The notes beneath the pieces are model-generated. The model saw nothing but the letters and a program-made list of their open reading frames with translations, was not told the origin of the DNA and searched no databases. Below are positions 45,506-54,803 of a stretch of 64,000 bases of DNA, one piece after another. A program made the position numbers and the translations under genes. The DNA comes from Luteitalea pratensis (GTDB lineage: Bacteria; Acidobacteriota; Vicinamibacteria; Vicinamibacterales; Vicinamibacteraceae): assembly GCF_001618865.1 (NCBI RefSeq), contig NZ_CP015136.1, positions 2,763,001 through 2,827,000 on the forward strand, written 5' to 3'. How positions within the stretch are numbered: position 1 is the first letter of the stretch; every line of letters begins with the position of its first letter.

Positions 45506-47869
45506 ATGCGTCGCTGTTTGTCGATCATCATCGGGTGCTGGGCAGTCCTCGTCTCCTCGTCTCCGCTCGCGCTGGCCGCCGGGCGCCTCGAACAACCCGA
45601 CTCTCGTGGGATGGTCCGGGGGCGAGTCGTCGACTCGACAGGTGCGGCCGTCGTTGGCGCGCAGGTGACCGTCACACCCCAGCCCTCGAGTGGCCCAGCG
45701 ACGACGGTGACCAATCAACAGGGTGACTACGAGTTGGCCACGACACCCGGCGCCTTCACACTGCGCATCGTGGCAGGCGGCTTCGTCGATGCCGCACGTC
45801 GGGTCACGCTGGAGGCCGCCACGACGACGACATCGAATGTCGCCCTGGAAGTGGCCGGGATCCATGAGTCGGTCAGTGTCGGCGCCATTGCGGGCTATTC
45901 GGTCCCGGCGGTGTCGTCTGCCACCAGGACCAACACGCCACTCCGTGACGTCCCGCAAGCCGTCAGCGTGGTCTCACGTGCACTCATCGATGACCAGCGG
46001 ATGTCCAGCATGGCCGACGTGACCCGCTACATGCCGGGCGTGGGCATCGCACAGGGCGAAGGGAACCGTGATACCCCGATCCTCCGCGGGAACAGCACCA
46101 CCTCGGACTTCTTCGTGGATGGCGTCCGTGATGACGTCCAGTATTTCCGCGATCTCTACAACGTCGAGCGCGTGGAAGCGTTGAAGGGACCCAACGCGAT
46201 GATCTTCGGTCGCGGCGGCGTCGGCGGTGTGATCAACCGGGTCAGCCGCCAGGCCAACTGGGGGCAGGCGCGTGAAGCTTCCGTGCAGGTCGGATCCTGG
46301 GGCAACAGGCGATTCACCGCGGACGTCGGACGGGGCCTGAACGAGACGGTCGCGATTCGCGCCACCGGCGTGTACGAGAACTCGGACTCCTACCGTGACG
46401 GCTTCAATCTCGAGCGGTACGGCTTCAATCCGACTGTCGCCGTCCGCCTCGGCCGCGACACGACGTTGACTGGCAGCTACGAGTACTTCCACGACGACCG
46501 CGTTGCCGACCGCGGCATCTCGTCATTCGAGGGCCGACCGCTCGACGTGGACCCGAGCACCTTTTTTGGGGACCCAACGCAGAGCCAGGCCGATGCGACG
46601 GTCAACGTCGTGTCGGGGCTTCTGGAACACCGGTTCAACCCGCGGATGACACTGCGGAATCGGCTCAGCTACGGCTCCTACGACAAGTTCTACCAGAACG
46701 TCTTCCCCGGCGCCGTCAATAGCGCCGGCACGGCGGTCGCGATCTCGGCATACAACAACGCCACCGAGCGGCAGAACGTGTTCAACCAGACGGACCTGGT
46801 CTTCTCGACAAGGACCGGCCGGATCGGGCACACGCTCCTGGTCGGGACGGAGTTCGGCCGGCAGGACACCGACAACTTTCGTGAGACTGGCTACTTCACC
46901 GGCCTTGGCCCGAACGTCACGACCGTCCTGGCTCCGATCGCTTCGCCGACCATCAACATGCCCGTGGAGTTTCGCCAGGGCGCGACCGACGCCGACAACC
47001 AGGGAGTGACGACGATCGCGGCCGCGTATGCGCAGGATCAGGTGGCGCTTTCCAGGCACGTCGAGGCCGTCGTGGGCCTGCGCTACGACCAGTTCGATTC
47101 CGACGTGACCAACAACCGCATCGGCGTGACGTTCAAGAGCAGCGACGGCCTGGTCTCTCCTCGACTCGGCCTGATCTACAAGCCGGTTGAGCCGCTGTCC
47201 CTCTATGGCAGCTACAGCCTGACTTACCTTCCCCGGGCTGGTGAGCAACTGGCGTCCCTGTCGCTGACCAACCAGGCACTGGACCCGGAGGAATTCCGCA
47301 ACTACGAAGTCGGGGCGAAGTGGGACGTCCTTCCGACGTTCGGCGTCACGGCAGCGGTGTACCGTCTCGACCGCGGCAACGTCGTGGTGCCTGATCCCGC
47401 GGATCCGACGCTGTCGCTCCTGGTCGACGCGCAGCGCACCAGGGGCGTGGAAGTCGGCCTGAACGGCAACATCACGGCTGCGTGGAGCATCGCGGGCGGC
47501 TACGCCTACCAGGACGGCGAGATCACGCGCTCGATCTCGGCGACGGCGCAGGCTGGCGCCACCCTGGCCCAGTTGCCTGCGCACTCGGTGTCGCTCTGGA
47601 ACAAGTACGACTTCACGCCTCGTCTGGCTGCGGCGGTGGGCGTCATCTACCGGGGCGATGTCTACACCTCCACGGACAACCTGGTGGTGCTGCCGAACTG
47701 GACGCGCGTCGACGCCGCGGTCTACTACCACCTCACGTCGACGATTCGTGCGCAGATCAACGTCGAGAACCTGCTGGATGCGCAGTACTACCCCACGGCG
47801 CACAGCAACACCAACATCACGCCCGGTTCACCGCGTGCCGTGCGACTGGCGCTGACCACCCGCTTCTAG
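45506..47869 (+). CDS. TonB-dependent siderophore-type outer-membrane receptor
   Basis: The 787-aa receptor has a signal peptide and an N-terminal carboxypeptidase-regulatory-like Ig domain (MVRGRVVDSTGAAVVGAQVT; ~35-115) instead of a signalling STN domain. The plug follows (LRDVPQAVSVVSRALIDDQR, ILRGNSTTSDFFVDGVRDD, VERVEALKGPNAMIFGRGGV), then a 22-strand barrel ending in ALTTRF with terminal Phe. The plug is of the FpvA/FhuA siderophore type. The start follows GGGAGAAG. It is divergent from modABC, which suggests but does not prove uptake of a metal-chelate such as a molybdenum or iron complex. Confidence 0.85.
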   Translation: MRRCLSIIIGCWAVLVSSSPLALAAGRLEQPDSRGMVRGRVVDSTGAAVVGAQVTVTPQPSSGPATTVTNQQGDYELATTPGAFTLRIVAGGFVDAARRVTLEAATTTTSNVALEVAGIHESVSVGAIAGYSVPAVSSATRTNTPLRDVPQAVSVVSRALIDDQRMSSMADVTRYMPGVGIAQGEGNRDTPILRGNSTTSDFFVDGVRDDVQYFRDLYNVERVEALKGPNAMIFGRGGVGGVINRVSRQANWGQAREASVQVGSWGNRRFTADVGRGLNETVAIRATGVYENSDSYRDGFNLERYGFNPTVAVRLGRDTTLTGSYEYFHDDRVADRGISSFEGRPLDVDPSTFFGDPTQSQADATVNVVSGLLEHRFNPRMTLRNRLSYGSYDKFYQNVFPGAVNSAGTAVAISAYNNATERQNVFNQTDLVFSTRTGRIGHTLLVGTEFGRQDTDNFRETGYFTGLGPNVTTVLAPIASPTINMPVEFRQGATDADNQGVTTIAAAYAQDQVALSRHVEAVVGLRYDQFDSDVTNNRIGVTFKSSDGLVSPRLGLIYKPVEPLSLYGSYSLTYLPRAGEQLASLSLTNQALDPEEFRNYEVGAKWDVLPTFGVTAAVYRLDRGNVVVPDPADPTLSLLVDAQRTRGVEVGLNGNITAAWSIAGGYAYQDGEITRSISATAQAGATLAQLPAHSVSLWNKYDFTPRLAAAVGVIYRGDVYTSTDNLVVLPNWTRVDAAVYYHLTSTIRAQINVENLLDAQYYPTAHSNTNITPGSPRAVRLALTTRF

Positions 47870-47882
47870 CCTCGAAAGACCG

Positions 47883-47911
47883 GCACCCGGGCGCCAGCGG
47901 CGCTCGGGTGC
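47883..47911 (+). terminator. Hairpin terminator after the TonB receptor
   Basis: A 13-bp stem GCACCCGGGCGCC/GGCGCTCGGGTGC (one G-U pair) with a 3-base loop, 13 nt after the stop codon. No following T run, so termination could be assisted by Rho. It also lies beyond the end of the convergent gene. Confidence 0.6.
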
Positions 47912-47959
47912 GACACCCCACCTCTTCAGCACTCGTCTCGGCCGGTTCCGAGGTCGCCC

Positions 47960-48400
47960 TCAAGGCAGCGTGGCGTTCAGCGCCCGCGCCCACGCGGCCT
48001 CGGCGCGATGCCATGCGCCATCGTGACCGTCGCGCATGATCGTGCTGATGTTCCGCCGATACTCCGGGGCCCCAGGTCCCGGCAGGTAAACGTATCCGCC
48101 GTCGTCGAGCTCACCCTTCGCGTACAGCACGACGTACGCCTCGTACTTGATCGCGTCCATGCCTTGCACGTCGAAGCTGAGACGGTAGCGGCGATACGAC
48201 GGATCGGGCGGACCCGTCGGCTCACCGATGAACGCGCCCACGAACACGTTCGCGCGCTCGATGACGGGGCCGGCGGTGATGACGAGTGGCGAGGCGGCCT
48301 CCGCACTGGTGACGGTCAACCGCACGGTCTCCTTGACCCCCTGCGCAGCGAGCACCGCGGTGGTCGAAAGGCAGGTGACGAGCGTGACGTATCGGAGCAT
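47960..48400 (-). CDS. Exported protein of unknown function
   Basis: 146 aa with a short signal peptide (MLRYVTLVTCLSTTAVLAAQ). The mature part is beta-rich (VRLTVTSAEAASPLVITAGP, YEAYVVLYAKGELDDGGYVY) and ends in helices (AWHRAEAAWARALN). GGAGGGGGGAGACTCG stands before the ATG at 48400; upstream codons in frame are not supported. Not recognised; no partner gene. Confidence 0.65.
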   Translation of the reverse strand: MLRYVTLVTCLSTTAVLAAQGVKETVRLTVTSAEAASPLVITAGPVIERANVFVGAFIGEPTGPPDPSYRRYRLSFDVQGMDAIKYEAYVVLYAKGELDDGGYVYLPGPGAPEYRRNISTIMRDGHDGAWHRAEAAWARALNATLP

Positions 48401-48563
48401 CGAGTCTCCCCCCTCCTGGAGAAGACGCAAATGGCAGCGCAAGCGTGAACACGGCGCCCGGTGACCAGCTTGCGGATGTACGGAACGGACCGCGCAAGCG
48501 TTCTCCCTTGCGCTGGCGTCCGAGTCCCCACTCGGCGCCGTGCGCCCGTAGAGAGGCAACTCG

Positions 48564-49649
48564 ATGGTGGACATTCCCACACGCTCACCGGTATTCCGAT
48601 TCGACCCCTCGTTGCCCAAGAAGGAGGTCGCGAAGATCAGGGACAACGTGTCGGCCATAGTGCTCGACGGCGAGCGTCTCTGGCTCGGCGGAGATGAAGG
48701 TACGGCCATTCACCGCATGACGCGTGAGGTCTCCGGCGATTTCGGGACGCATGTCAGTTTCAACCTCCAGGACACACTCGGACTACCCGGGCCCGCCAAG
48801 GAAGAGATCGACATCGAAGGTCTCGACGTCGACGATGGCTACCTCTGGCTGATTGGCTCGCATAGCGCCAAGCGGAAGAAGGCCGAGGACGACAGGAGCA
48901 TCAGCGAAAACCTCGAGCGCCTCGCGACAGTAGAGGCCGATGGCAATCGCTTCACGCTGGCCCGCGTGCCACTCGACGACGGTGGCGTGCCCGTGAAGTC
49001 GCACGGCAGGAGTACGGCGGCTCGTCTCGAGGGCGATGCCAGTGCCAACCTGCTGACGAAGGCGCTTGCGACAGACCTCCACGTTGGGCGCTTCGTGCCC
49101 GTCGGGCGGCCCGGGGGAGGCCCCGGTGGTGTGCCGAGCAAGGACAACGGTTTCGACATCGAGGGCCTTGCGATTTCGGGCAATCGCGTGTTCCTCGGGT
49201 TGCGAGGTCCGGTGCTTCGAGGGTGGGCGATCGTGGTGGAACTCCGCCTCGAGGAAGGCGCCAATGGCATGTTGACGCTCGGCGGGTTCGGTCAGTCTGG
49301 CCGGCAGTACCTGAAGCACTTCCTGCAACTCGACGGCCTCGGAGTACGCGACCTCGTAATTCAGGGCAACGCCATCCTCGTTCTCGCCGGGCCCTCGATG
49401 GACCTGGATGGACCCGTCTATGTGTACCGCTGGACCGACGCGTTGCTGCAGGGTGCAGACTCCCTGACATGGAATGACGACCTCCCGAAGGTCGTGCGCG
49501 TCCCGTTCGGCGAGACAAAAGACCACGCGGAGGGCCTGAGTCTGGTGCCAGGCACACCACTTTCGCTCCTCGTGTGCTACGACTCGCCGGCGGCATCCCG
49601 CATCGTTGGCGACCACGGTGTGCGGGCGGATGTATTTGCCGTCGCGTGA
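48564..49649 (+). CDS. DUF3616 family protein
   Basis: A 361-aa cytosolic protein (no signal peptide) matching DUF3616 over its length: VSAIVLDGERLWLGGDEGTA, IDIEGLDVDDGYLWLIGSHS, NGFDIEGLAISGNRVFLGLR and FGETKDHAEGLSLVPGTPL. The repeated D-I-E-G-L-x-x-x pattern suggests a beta-propeller, possibly with bound metal. The function of the family is not known. The ATG at 48564 was taken. Confidence 0.85.
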   Translation: MVDIPTRSPVFRFDPSLPKKEVAKIRDNVSAIVLDGERLWLGGDEGTAIHRMTREVSGDFGTHVSFNLQDTLGLPGPAKEEIDIEGLDVDDGYLWLIGSHSAKRKKAEDDRSISENLERLATVEADGNRFTLARVPLDDGGVPVKSHGRSTAARLEGDASANLLTKALATDLHVGRFVPVGRPGGGPGGVPSKDNGFDIEGLAISGNRVFLGLRGPVLRGWAIVVELRLEEGANGMLTLGGFGQSGRQYLKHFLQLDGLGVRDLVIQGNAILVLAGPSMDLDGPVYVYRWTDALLQGADSLTWNDDLPKVVRVPFGETKDHAEGLSLVPGTPLSLLVCYDSPAASRIVGDHGVRADVFAVA

Positions 49650-49667
49650 TACTTGCCTTCGGGGCAG

Positions 49668-51142
49668 ATGTGCGGTCAGATCCGGCCCGACGTGCCGAAC
49701 ACCTTGTCTTCACGTGCCGCTCCGCTCCCGCCCTGGCTCGCGTCGTCTGCAAGTGAACTCGCGGGGCGCATCCGCTCGGGCGCGTTGACGTCCGAAGCGA
49801 TGGTGTCGGCGCACCTCGCGCGGATCGCAGAGGTGAATCCCCACCTCAATGCCGTTGTGCAGTTGCGGGCCGATGCGGCCCTCGCCGACGCGCGCGCGGC
49901 GGATCGCATGTTGGCCGAGGGAGCCACCGTGGGTCCGCTGCACGGCGTGCCCATCACGGTGAAGGACTCCTTCGACACGGCAAACCTGGTGACAACCGGG
50001 GGAACGCTCGGTCGCAAGGCATTCGTCCCGACCGCGGACGCCACCATCGTCGGACGCCTGAAGGCCGCCGGCGCCATCGTGCTCGGCAAGACCAATACAC
50101 CCGAATTGACGCTGGCGTACGAGGCCGACAACCTGGTCTACGGCAGGACGCGCAACCCGTACGACCTGTCGCGTGGCACGGGCGGCAGCAGCGGTGGGGC
50201 AGCGGCGATCGTGGCGGCGTGCGGATCGCCGCTCGACGTCGGCAGCGACACGGCGGGCAGCATCCGATTCCCTGCGCACTGCTGCGGGGTGGCTGGCCTG
50301 AAGCCCACCGCGGGCCGGGTGCCGCGGACCGGGCACATCATCGGCCCCGGCGGCTTGCAGCAGTGGCTGACGACGATTGGTCCGATCGCACGACGCGTCG
50401 AGGACCTCGAATCGCCCTCGGCATCATCGCGGGGCCCGACGACATCGACCCGCACATCGCACCCGTGCCACTTCGGGCGTCCGCGCTGGTCGAGCTCGAC
50501 GGACTGCGGGCCGCGTTGTTCGTCGACACCACCCTCGCGCACGCGACGCCTGACGTCCGCGATGCGGTGACCATGGCCGCCCAGGCGCTCGCCACAGCGG
50601 GGGTGGACGTCGAGCAGGCCAGCATTCCGGCATTCGAGCGGGCCTTCGAGTTCTTCCCGCAGTTGTTCGGTGCCGACGGTGCGGCAGGCCTCAAGGGTTT
50701 CCTGCAATTGCTCGGCACGCGCGACGTGTCGCCACAGGTACAGGGCGCCATCGCCCTGATGCGCCGCTACGCCATGTCCAGCGCGGCGCTCGGCAACCTG
50801 GTGCAGGCAATCGACCTGTGGCGCGCAGAGGCACTCGCCTTCATGCGGCGCTACGACCTGATCATCTGTCCCGCTGCGGCAGACGTCGCGCCGTGGCCCG
50901 TCGCAGACTGGCTGGACCCGGCCGTCTCGTGGAATGCCGGCATCTTTCCGTACCTGGTGCCGTTCAACTTCATCGGCACGCCCTCGGCCGTGGTCCGTGT
51001 CGGTGCGACCGCATCGGGCCTGCCCATCGGCGTGCAGTGCGTCGCGCAGCCGTGGCGCGAGGATGTGGCGCTACGTGCAGCCTCGCACCTCGAGGCCGCG
51101 CTTGGCGGCTGGCAGCCACCACCAGCCACGGCCTTCGAGTAG
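49668..51142 (+). pseudogene. Amidase (amidase-signature family), single frameshift
   Basis: The frame up to 50410 holds the amidase signature: Lys of GVPITVKDSFDT, the cis-Ser in GTGGSSGGAAA and the nucleophile in GSDTAGSIRFP. At about 50410/50411 one base is missing (VEDLE, then IALGIIAGPDD in another frame), and the C-terminal half continues intact to 51142, ending LPIGVQCVAQPWREDVALRA. All catalytic residues are before the break, but the substrate-binding half would be lost. Both sides keep good protein sequence, so this is a very recent mutation or a sequencing error. The enzyme would hydrolyse amides. Confidence 0.8.
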
Positions 51143-51192
51143 CCTTGGGCGCGAGATCTGTCCGGCGAAGTCGCCGGCCATCGGAGGCGCCC

Positions 51193-52860
51193 ATGCGATC
51201 GCTACTGGGAACGGCGCTCATCGTCGCCGCTGCGCTCGTGGCCGTTCACGGCCAGCGCGCGCAATTCGATCTGGTCATCCGCGGCGGCCGCGTTGTCGAC
51301 GGGACGGGCAATCCGTCGTTCGATGCCGATCTCGGCATCCGGGATGGCCGCATCGTGGTCCTCGGGCGCGCGACCGGATCCGCGTCGCGCACCATCGACG
51401 CGACCGGGCTCGCCGTCGCGCCGGGCTTCATCGACATCCACAACCATTCCGATACCACGCTGCTCGACGATCCTGATGGGCAGAGCATGCTGCGCCAGGG
51501 CGTGACGTCGATGATCCTCGGCGAGGGGGGATCGGCGGCGCCTTCCAGGCGATGGCCGCGCTTCACGGCGTACTTCGACGAACTGCGGCGTCGCGGCCTC
51601 AGCGCGAACATCGGATCGTACGTGGGCTCCAGCCAGGTGTGGACCCAGGTGCACGGCCCCCGGGCCGGCCCACCCGACGGCACGGAACTGGAGGCAATGC
51701 GGCGTCTGGTCGGCGAAGCCATGACGGACGGCGCGCTCGGTCTCGCAAGCTCGTTGAGCGGGCCGCCAGGCGTCTGGATCGATACCGACACGCTGGTCGC
51801 GCTCGCGGAGGTCGCGGGCCAGCACGGCGGCCGCTACTCGACGCACATGCGCACCGAAGGCACGGGCGTCTTCAAGTCGGTCGAGGAAGCCGTCGAGATC
51901 GGGCGGCGCGGACACCTGCCGGTGGACATCATCCATCTCAAGATCGCCGAGCGGACGATGTGGGGACAGATGCCCGATCTCGTGGCGCTGATTGCGGCGG
52001 CGCGCGCGCGCGGCCAGGCCGTCGAGGCCAATGTCTATCCGTACCGCGCCGGCCAGAACGATCTGGCGAGCATCGTTCCGCCCTGGGCGCACGAAGACGG
52101 CGCCACCGCGCTGGTGGCACGGCTCAAGGATCCGTCGCTCCGCCCGCGGCTGGAAGGCGAGATCCTCGGCAAGGTGCCGCTCGGTGACTGGTACAACCAT
52201 TACACGGCCACCGGCGGCTGGGACGGCATGCTGCTCGTGACACTCACGAATCCGCGCTATCGGCAGTTCGCGGGGAAGCGGATGAGCGAGGTGATCACGT
52301 CCATCGGCAGGCCTCCGCTCGACGTGTTGTTCGAGCTGCTGATCGAAAACGGCGGGTCAGTGCCGACGGTGTTCTTCCATCACAGCGAGGAGGACATGCG
52401 GTACGCGCTCGCGCAGCCATTCGTCTCGATTGGGTCGGACGGCAGCGCGGTGAACGCGGACGGCACGGTCGGACCGGCGCACCCGCATCCGCGCTTCTAC
52501 GGCACGTTTCCGCGGGTGCTCGGCCGCTACGTCCGGGAGGCCAGGCTGCTGAGCCTCGAGGAGGCGGTGCGCAAGATGACCTCGGCCAACGCCGCCAAGG
52601 TCCGCCAGTTCGACCGCGGCCTCCTGCGTCCAGGGTTGTGGGCCGACGTCACGATCTTCGACCCGGCGCGGGTACTGGACCTCGCGACGTTCGAGCAGCC
52701 GCAACAATACGCCACGGGCATCGAGTACGTCATCGTCAACGGGACGGTCGTGATCGATCGCGGCACCCACACGCATGCGCGGCCGGGGCAGATTCTTCAA
52801 GGACCAGGCCGCGCGATCGATGTCGATGCGTCTCGCCAACGGCCCATGGGGCAGCGCTGA
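51193..52860 (+). CDS. N-acyl-D-amino-acid deacylase-type amidohydrolase, exported
   Basis: A 555-aa enzyme with a signal peptide (LLGTALIVAAALVAVHGQ). The amidohydrolase frame is complete: FDLVIRGGRVVDGTGNP, metal ligands in FIDIHNHSDTT, GAL GLASSL-type loop, THMRTEG, VDIIHLKIAE, and the late IGSDGSAVNADGT and HPRFYGTFPRVLGRYV. It is of the D-aminoacylase group that removes acyl groups from D-amino acids in the periplasm; dihydroorotase-like functions in the family make the substrate uncertain. GGAGGCGCCC precedes the ATG. It follows the broken amidase by 50 nt. Confidence 0.88.
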   Translation: MRSLLGTALIVAAALVAVHGQRAQFDLVIRGGRVVDGTGNPSFDADLGIRDGRIVVLGRATGSASRTIDATGLAVAPGFIDIHNHSDTTLLDDPDGQSMLRQGVTSMILGEGGSAAPSRRWPRFTAYFDELRRRGLSANIGSYVGSSQVWTQVHGPRAGPPDGTELEAMRRLVGEAMTDGALGLASSLSGPPGVWIDTDTLVALAEVAGQHGGRYSTHMRTEGTGVFKSVEEAVEIGRRGHLPVDIIHLKIAERTMWGQMPDLVALIAAARARGQAVEANVYPYRAGQNDLASIVPPWAHEDGATALVARLKDPSLRPRLEGEILGKVPLGDWYNHYTATGGWDGMLLVTLTNPRYRQFAGKRMSEVITSIGRPPLDVLFELLIENGGSVPTVFFHHSEEDMRYALAQPFVSIGSDGSAVNADGTVGPAHPHPRFYGTFPRVLGRYVREARLLSLEEAVRKMTSANAAKVRQFDRGLLRPGLWADVTIFDPARVLDLATFEQPQQYATGIEYVIVNGTVVIDRGTHTHARPGQILQGPGRAIDVDASRQRPMGQR

Positions 52861-52932
52861 CGATCTCCGCGAGCCACGCACCGAATCCAGCCTGACTCGA
52901 GCGCGGCGTCCGCGGTCGACGGAGGAGTGCAC

Positions 52933-54576
52933 ATGAGGAATCCGCGTTTCGATCGTCTCGCCGAGTACGTCGGTACCGTCGCACGATTGGCGCAACGTCC
53001 CGTCGGCGCCCGACACGACGCCCGTCGAGGCGCAGGGATGCGGAGGATGGCGGTCCTCTCGCTGGTCTGGCTGCTGTCGGCGGGCGTGAATGCGCGGGGC
53101 CAATCGACGTGGTATCTGAGTGAAGGTGCGGAAACGGACTACTTCCGGGAAGCCGTCGTCGTGGCCAATCCGACCGAGTCGACACTCACCGTGACGCTGA
53201 CTTTGTTGCCGCAGGCCGACGCCATATTCAGGCAGCGCGCGCACACGACAACCATGAAGCCGCGGTCGCGCGTGACGCTCGACGTCCGTGACATCTTCGG
53301 GTTGAACGGGAGCGCGTCGATTGAGGTGACGGCGGTCGATGCCAGCGGAGCGCCAGGCCCGATCGTGGTGGACCGGACCACTGTGCTGCCACAGGCGACC
53401 GATCCATGGACCGGGCAGGTCCCTTCGATGCACAGTGCCGGCGCCGTCGCGGCCACTGCGTCGAGGTGGTATTTCGCTGAAGGCGCGACGGGAGCCTTCG
53501 ACACGTTCGTTCTCGCGGCGAATCCGCATCCCACGGAGACCGTCGTTCGCGCCACGTATCTCACCAGTCTTGGCACGACGTACACGTCGATGCAGGTAGC
53601 GCCTCCGCATGGGCGGGTCACATTCTGGCCCCGGGCCGAGCATACGGCGCTGGCACAAGCCGAGTTCGCCACGGAAGTCGAGTCGATGACTCCCGGCAAC
53701 GGCATCGCCGCCGAGCGTGCGCAATACTGGGACAACTTCGGCGGCGCGCATGCCGCGGCGGGCGTATCCCAGTTGTCCGCGTCCTGGTACTTTGGCCAGG
53801 TGGAGACGACCGCGCCGAACAGCCCAAGACCCGTCGCATTCGACACGTTCCTCCTGTTGTACAACCCAGGGAACTCGGATGCGGCAGTGACTGTCCACTA
53901 CATCTCGGCAGCGGGGCAGACGGTGTCAAGAGCACACATCGTCGGCTCACGGCGGCGCGTCACTGTCTGGGTCGATCGGGAAGGTGCCTTCGTGGACACC
54001 ACGCCCTGGAACCAGTTCGGCATGCTCGTCGAGTCATCCGTCCCGATCGTTGCCGAACGCGCGACGTATTTCGGACCGCCGGTGGCCGGCGCTCCCAGCA
54101 CGCCCGCATTTCCCTGGCCTGACGGGCACGCGACCGCGGGGCTGCCTTCCATGAGTTCTGTGTGGGCCTTCGCCGAGGGAGAGGAGGGGGTTTACCTGAG
54201 CCTGACGGAAGCAATCCCCACGACCGTCCTGGAACACACCTATTTCGGGGTGTTGAACGCGACCCCTTCGACTCTGGCCGTTCGTGTCGACTATCTGCCT
54301 GAGCGCTACCCGCTGATCTCGTCCATTCAATGCGTCGGTCCGCGTTCACAGGCCACGATCAATCCGCAGGGCCTCTTTTTCTCGAACGCCTACACGGGCT
54401 TCATCCGGTTCGCGGCGGTGCTGCAGAGCGTGACGAGCCCTGAATGCCCCGGAGCGGTCGCCGGCTTGCCGTTCGCCGTGGATCGCGTGACCTTGCGCGG
54501 CTACCCGCCGTCGGCAGGTCATGCCGGCACGGGCGTGGCCTTGCCGCCAGCGAGCGGCGTCCCTGTGCCCCGGTAA
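52933..54576 (+). CDS. Exported AEG-repeat surface protein
   Basis: A 547-aa protein built of AEG repeats like those in the second half of the protein at 37856: STWYLSEGAETDYFREAVVV, SRWYFAEGATGAFDTFVLAA, SWYFGQVETT and VWAFAEGEEGVYLSL, each followed by an N-P element and a VxVDR or VAERA segment. The signal peptide (MRRMAVLSLVWLLSAGVNA) begins 35 residues after the ATG chosen for its GGAGGAG site; the start may be 53038 instead. A stalk, adhesion or carbohydrate-binding role is inferred. No BACON module here. Confidence 0.75.
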   Translation: MRNPRFDRLAEYVGTVARLAQRPVGARHDARRGAGMRRMAVLSLVWLLSAGVNARGQSTWYLSEGAETDYFREAVVVANPTESTLTVTLTLLPQADAIFRQRAHTTTMKPRSRVTLDVRDIFGLNGSASIEVTAVDASGAPGPIVVDRTTVLPQATDPWTGQVPSMHSAGAVAATASRWYFAEGATGAFDTFVLAANPHPTETVVRATYLTSLGTTYTSMQVAPPHGRVTFWPRAEHTALAQAEFATEVESMTPGNGIAAERAQYWDNFGGAHAAAGVSQLSASWYFGQVETTAPNSPRPVAFDTFLLLYNPGNSDAAVTVHYISAAGQTVSRAHIVGSRRRVTVWVDREGAFVDTTPWNQFGMLVESSVPIVAERATYFGPPVAGAPSTPAFPWPDGHATAGLPSMSSVWAFAEGEEGVYLSLTEAIPTTVLEHTYFGVLNATPSTLAVRVDYLPERYPLISSIQCVGPRSQATINPQGLFFSNAYTGFIRFAAVLQSVTSPECPGAVAGLPFAVDRVTLRGYPPSAGHAGTGVALPPASGVPVPR

Positions 54577-54644
54577 CAGGACGGCTGGCGTTGCAGGTCG
54601 GGGCCTCCTGCGTCCCGGGTCGTGTCGCGCGTCGACCCGCGCAG

Positions 54645-54690
54645 GAGCGCAGGAGCACAGGAGCACAGGAGCACAGGAGCACAGGAACCC
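54645..54690. repeat. Octamer tandem repeat, AGGAGCAC
   Basis: Five to six copies of an 8-bp unit AGGAGCAC (first ones AGGAGCGC), between the AEG protein and the enolase-superfamily gene. Confidence 0.8.
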
Positions 54691-54803
54691 AGAAAGACAG
54701 GCGTACACGACGTTTGTGATCGTGCAAGACGTCACGTGGCGGCGGTATCATGCGCGTGTCTTCAGACTCGATGCGCGGCTACCGCGCACGCTCAGGAGTG
54801 TCG

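Noticed and set aside
52357-53898. 513-codon minus-strand frame
   Set aside because: Shadow spanning two real genes, with no domain.
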